Below, piece after piece: positions 61,890 through 64,000 of a DNA stretch of 64,000 nucleotides (positions within the stretch are counted from its first letter, which is position 1; each line of letters starts with the position of its first letter). The stretch covers positions 372,001-436,000 of the forward strand of contig CAVSZO010000063.1 of the NCBI GenBank assembly GCA_963732335.1, read 5' to 3'. The position numbers were made by a program, and so were the translations under genes. The DNA comes from Desertimonas sp963732335 (GTDB lineage: Bacteria; Actinomycetota; Acidimicrobiia; Acidimicrobiales; Ilumatobacteraceae). Below the pieces are notes generated by a model. The model worked only from the letters and a program-made list of their open reading frames with translations, was not told the origin of the DNA and made no database searches.

Positions 61890-62538
61890 TCAGGGCTCTG
61901 GGATCTCGCCGCGAAGCACGACGATCTCCGGACGACTCGGGGCCGGCCCCTTCCTGCTGGAGGGTGACCGTCATCGTCGGGTAGTCGGCGACGTCGACGC
62001 CCGACCAGAGCTCGATCGGTCCGTCGCCTTCGCGGGCGTGGAACGTGCCGATCGGAACGGAGCCGGTGTCGCTCCGCATCCAGGCCTGGTAGAAGGTGCC
62101 CGGCTCGGCGGGCGGGAGACCATCGATGGTGAGGGAGATCGAGAGCCCCGAGCCGGTTGACTCCACCGTCGCGTTGCCGCTCGCGGCGGGTATGACGTCC
62201 GTGGCGGCGAGCGTGAACGACTCGCCGTCGTCACCGTCGCGTGTTACGAGAACAGCGCCGAGCGCCACGGCGAGCACGGCTACGGCAGCGGCCGCAACCG
62301 TGAGCACGGGGCGCATCCACGTCCTGCGGCGCCGCATCGCCGTCGCGCGCACCTCGGGAACCTCCGCCCGGATCTCGGCGACGATGTCGTCGGCGAGCTC
62401 GGGCGGTGGATCGTCCCACGTGCTGGGGCTGGTGAGCAGGCGGCGCAGCTCGTCGAGCTCGGCACGCGCGGCGTCGTCGAGCGTGTCGTCGAGGGTCCCG
62501 CCCTCGAGGTAGTCGGCATAGCGCTCTTCGTCGTTCAT
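61890..62538 (-). CDS. Anti-sigma factor, RskA-like (frameshifted at the end)
   Basis: This membrane anti-sigma factor of about 215 residues starts at ATG 62538. A short cytoplasmic part binds the sigma factor (MNDEERYADYLEGGTLDDTL, ARAELDELRRLL). One transmembrane helix (PVLTVAAAAVAVLAVALGAVL) leads to the extracytoplasmic anti-sigma-K domain (FYQAWMRSDTGSVPIGTFHA, then LWSGVDVADYPTMTVTLQQEG). No zinc-type HxxxCxxC motif is seen. After QEGAGP the frame slips near 61940; the joined end SRPEIVVLRGEIPEP restores the family ending at 61890. It is 70 bases after the sigma gene, in the same operon. Confidence 0.82.
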
Positions 62539-62608
62539 CGCGGTCTCGGTGCCTGGTTCTCGAATGGTACGAAGCTCAGGGGCGAACCGGTTTGCGCGAC
62601 CACGACCA

Positions 62609-63145
62609 TCACCGCGCAGCTTCCACGAGGTGCGCCAACAGGCCGGCCAGCCGCCGGTGGGCGCGGAACGACCGCGACTTCACGGTCCCGACGGGCACCC
62701 GAAGCTTGTCGGCGATCTCGCTGTGCGTGAGGCCGTCGAAGTGCGCGAGACGCACGACCTCGCGCTCGTCGCCAGGGAGCTGATCGAGCGCGGCGCGCAC
62801 CTCGAACGCCTCCCAGGTGCGCTCGAACGCAATCGGCACGACGGTGTCGTCGACGTCCGCGCGTGGCTCGGAGCGGGTGCGCGCCTCGCGGCGGTAGATG
62901 TCAACCGCAGCCCGGCGCGTGATCGTGGCGAGCCATGGGCGCAGCTCCCGCTGGGGGTCGAACGACCTCGACCCGCGCCACGCCTTCACGAACGCCTCCT
63001 GCACGCACTCGGCGGCGAGCTCGCGGTTGGGGAGCATCGACATCGCGACGGCAAACATCGCACCGCCGTAGCGCTGGTAGATGGCGCGCACCGCGGTCTC
63101 GTCGCCGAGACAGAAGCGGGTATTGAGCTCGGTGTCGTCGTCCAT
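62609..63145 (-). CDS. ECF sigma factor, partner of the RskA-like anti-sigma
   Basis: This 178-residue sigma factor starts at ATG 63145. Region 2 reads AVRAIYQRYGGAMFAVAMSM, then ECVQEAFVKAWRGSRSFDPQ and LRPWLATITRRAAVDIYRRE. Region 4 reads LPGDEREVVRLAHFDGLTHSE, then IADKLRVPVGTVKSRSFRAH. Size and layout fit the SigK/SigL-like ECF branch, which pairs with RskA-type anti-sigmas. It precedes the anti-sigma gene and the RTX gene, both in the same direction, and may control the secreted protein. Confidence 0.92.
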   Translation of the reverse strand: MDDDTELNTRFCLGDETAVRAIYQRYGGAMFAVAMSMLPNRELAAECVQEAFVKAWRGSRSFDPQRELRPWLATITRRAAVDIYRREARTRSEPRADVDDTVVPIAFERTWEAFEVRAALDQLPGDEREVVRLAHFDGLTHSEIADKLRVPVGTVKSRSFRAHRRLAGLLAHLVEAAR

Positions 63146-63213
63146 CGTGCCTCATGTAGACCTCGTGACGCCCATAAGCCTTCCATCGAAGCGCGTTCAG
63201 CGCCGAGATGCAG

Positions 63214-63417
63214 TTACTGGCGCGACGCACGGGCGACCAGAACGCGCAGGGCGTGTAGCGCTTCCTGGCACTGTTCTCCATTTGTGATGTCGGCGCGCAA
63301 CTCGGCCACGGCGGCGCCGAGCTCTGCGCGATACGGGATGTCCGATCCCAGCTGTTTCTCGGCCTCGGCGATCACGACCCAGGCCTCGGCAATGTTGGAC
63401 TCGGGTTGTTCACCCAT
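63214..63417 (-). CDS. Small helical protein
   Basis: This 67-residue product starts at ATG 63417 (MGEQPESNIAEAWVVIAEAE) and is predicted to be all helix (PYRAELGAAVAELRADITNG, then EALHALRVLVARASRQ). The third positions are mostly G or C, which supports coding. No family is recognised. It is upstream of the ECF sigma gene with 68 bases between. Confidence 0.5.
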   Translation of the reverse strand: MGEQPESNIAEAWVVIAEAEKQLGSDIPYRAELGAAVAELRADITNGEQCQEALHALRVLVARASRQ

Positions 63418-63479
63418 GTTCGCCCCCTCGGAGCATTCGGGACATCAGCACCGTACGCCAGCAGCCCGTACCCCAGAAA

Positions 63480-64000
63480 TGCCTGCGACGGAAGGACGGT
63501 CGCCTCCGAACATCGCTCGCTACGCTCGGGCGATCAGCCGCATTGTCGTGATCGGCGCCACCGGCCATGTCGGGAGCTACTTGGTCCCGCGTCTGGTGCG
63601 GGCCGGCCATGAGGTCGTGGCGATCAGCCGCGGCGCACGCGACCCATACCTGTCGGCACCGGAGTGGCGCGTGGTCGAGCGAGTCGCAGTCGACCGCGAG
63701 GCCGAGGACGCAGCTGGGGTATTCGGCAGACGGATCGCCGCATTGGCTGCCGACGCCATCGTTGACATGATCTGCTTTACGCCTGAGTCCGCCCAGCAGC
63801 TCGTGGACGCGCTGCGACCGACTCGGCCGTTGCTGGTGCACTGCGGCACCATCTGGGTTCACGGTCCGGTCGCACGGGTGCCGGTCACCGAGGACGAGCC
63901 GCGTACCGCCTACGGCGACGTATGGAACCGGTAAGGCGGCGATCGAGGCGCTGCTGCACCGCGAGACGCTCGCTGGCGGAGTGCCGAGCGTCGTGCTGCA
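63480..64000 (+). CDS. NAD-dependent epimerase/dehydratase (partial, frameshifted)
   Basis: The front part of an extended-SDR enzyme runs off the window end. RIVVIGATGHVGSYLVPRLV is the nucleotide site (TGxxGxxG variant), IVDMICFTPESAQQLVDALR the next block, and LLVHCGTIWVHGP the serine/threonine-equivalent strand. The catalytic Tyr-x-x-x-Lys would be in YGTGKAAIEALL after joining a frame slip near 63920. ATG 63480 is the only standard start in frame; the true start may be nearer to the ISRIVVIG segment. The substrate (sugar nucleotide or other) is not known. Confidence 0.7.

Overview
The window reads as one stretch of a very GC-rich actinobacterial chromosome (most third codon positions are G or C, GTG starts are frequent). 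Supporting traits are STAND/BTAD and LuxR-type giant regulators, ECF sigma factors with YCII partners, an Sdh1-type succinate dehydrogenase, a DUF4326 protein, an MMPL exporter and many one-gene VOC proteins. An acidimicrobial relative is my guess; no rRNA, tRNA or ribosomal gene is present to test it. I found no phage, transposase, integron or CRISPR array.

Layout. 1-4.3 kb: a carbohydrate-type ABC importer (binding protein and two permeases, reverse strand) behind a phytanoyl-CoA-dioxygenase-like gene. 4.4-16.8 kb: single genes, including a secreted calcium-repeat protein, a DHFR-like reductase, a giant NTPase/BTAD regulator, an arylamine N-acetyltransferase, a PCD-VOC double fusion, a DUF4932 putative protease and an SDR. 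17-25.7 kb: a coherent methylated-amine (betaine/dimethylglycine) island. It holds a betaine-type binding protein, a PhnD-like protein, a dimethylglycine-dehydrogenase-like flavoenzyme, a P450, a betaine-homocysteine-methyltransferase-like enzyme, an XRE regulator and a diiron desaturase-like oxygenase. 25.8-39.6 kb: small secreted and membrane proteins, two sigma-factor operons (one of the ECF42 type with YCII), an AraC-VOC pair and a second PhyH gene. 39.6-44.2 kb: a MOSC protein and the sdhB-sdhA-sdhC-TPR operon. 44.4-57.7 kb: VOC proteins, a His-rich membrane protein, a four-repeat protein of unknown function, a LuxR STAND regulator, an MMPL transporter and an ArsR/SRPBCC operon with two matching operators. 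57.8-64 kb: an Hsp20 remnant, a very long RTX-like secreted protein, an ECF sigma/anti-sigma pair and the start of an epimerase.

Two themes cut across the window. First, at least nine genes are interrupted by single frameshifts while their protein sequence continues intact in another frame. This pattern fits uncorrected sequencing errors better than mass gene decay. Second, three families of short hairpin-forming intergenic repeats are scattered through it.

The most interesting system is the 17-25.7 kb methylated-amine island. It pairs two oxygenase types (P450 and diiron desaturase-like) with homocysteine- and flavin-dependent demethylation. No Rieske-type betaine demethylase is visible.
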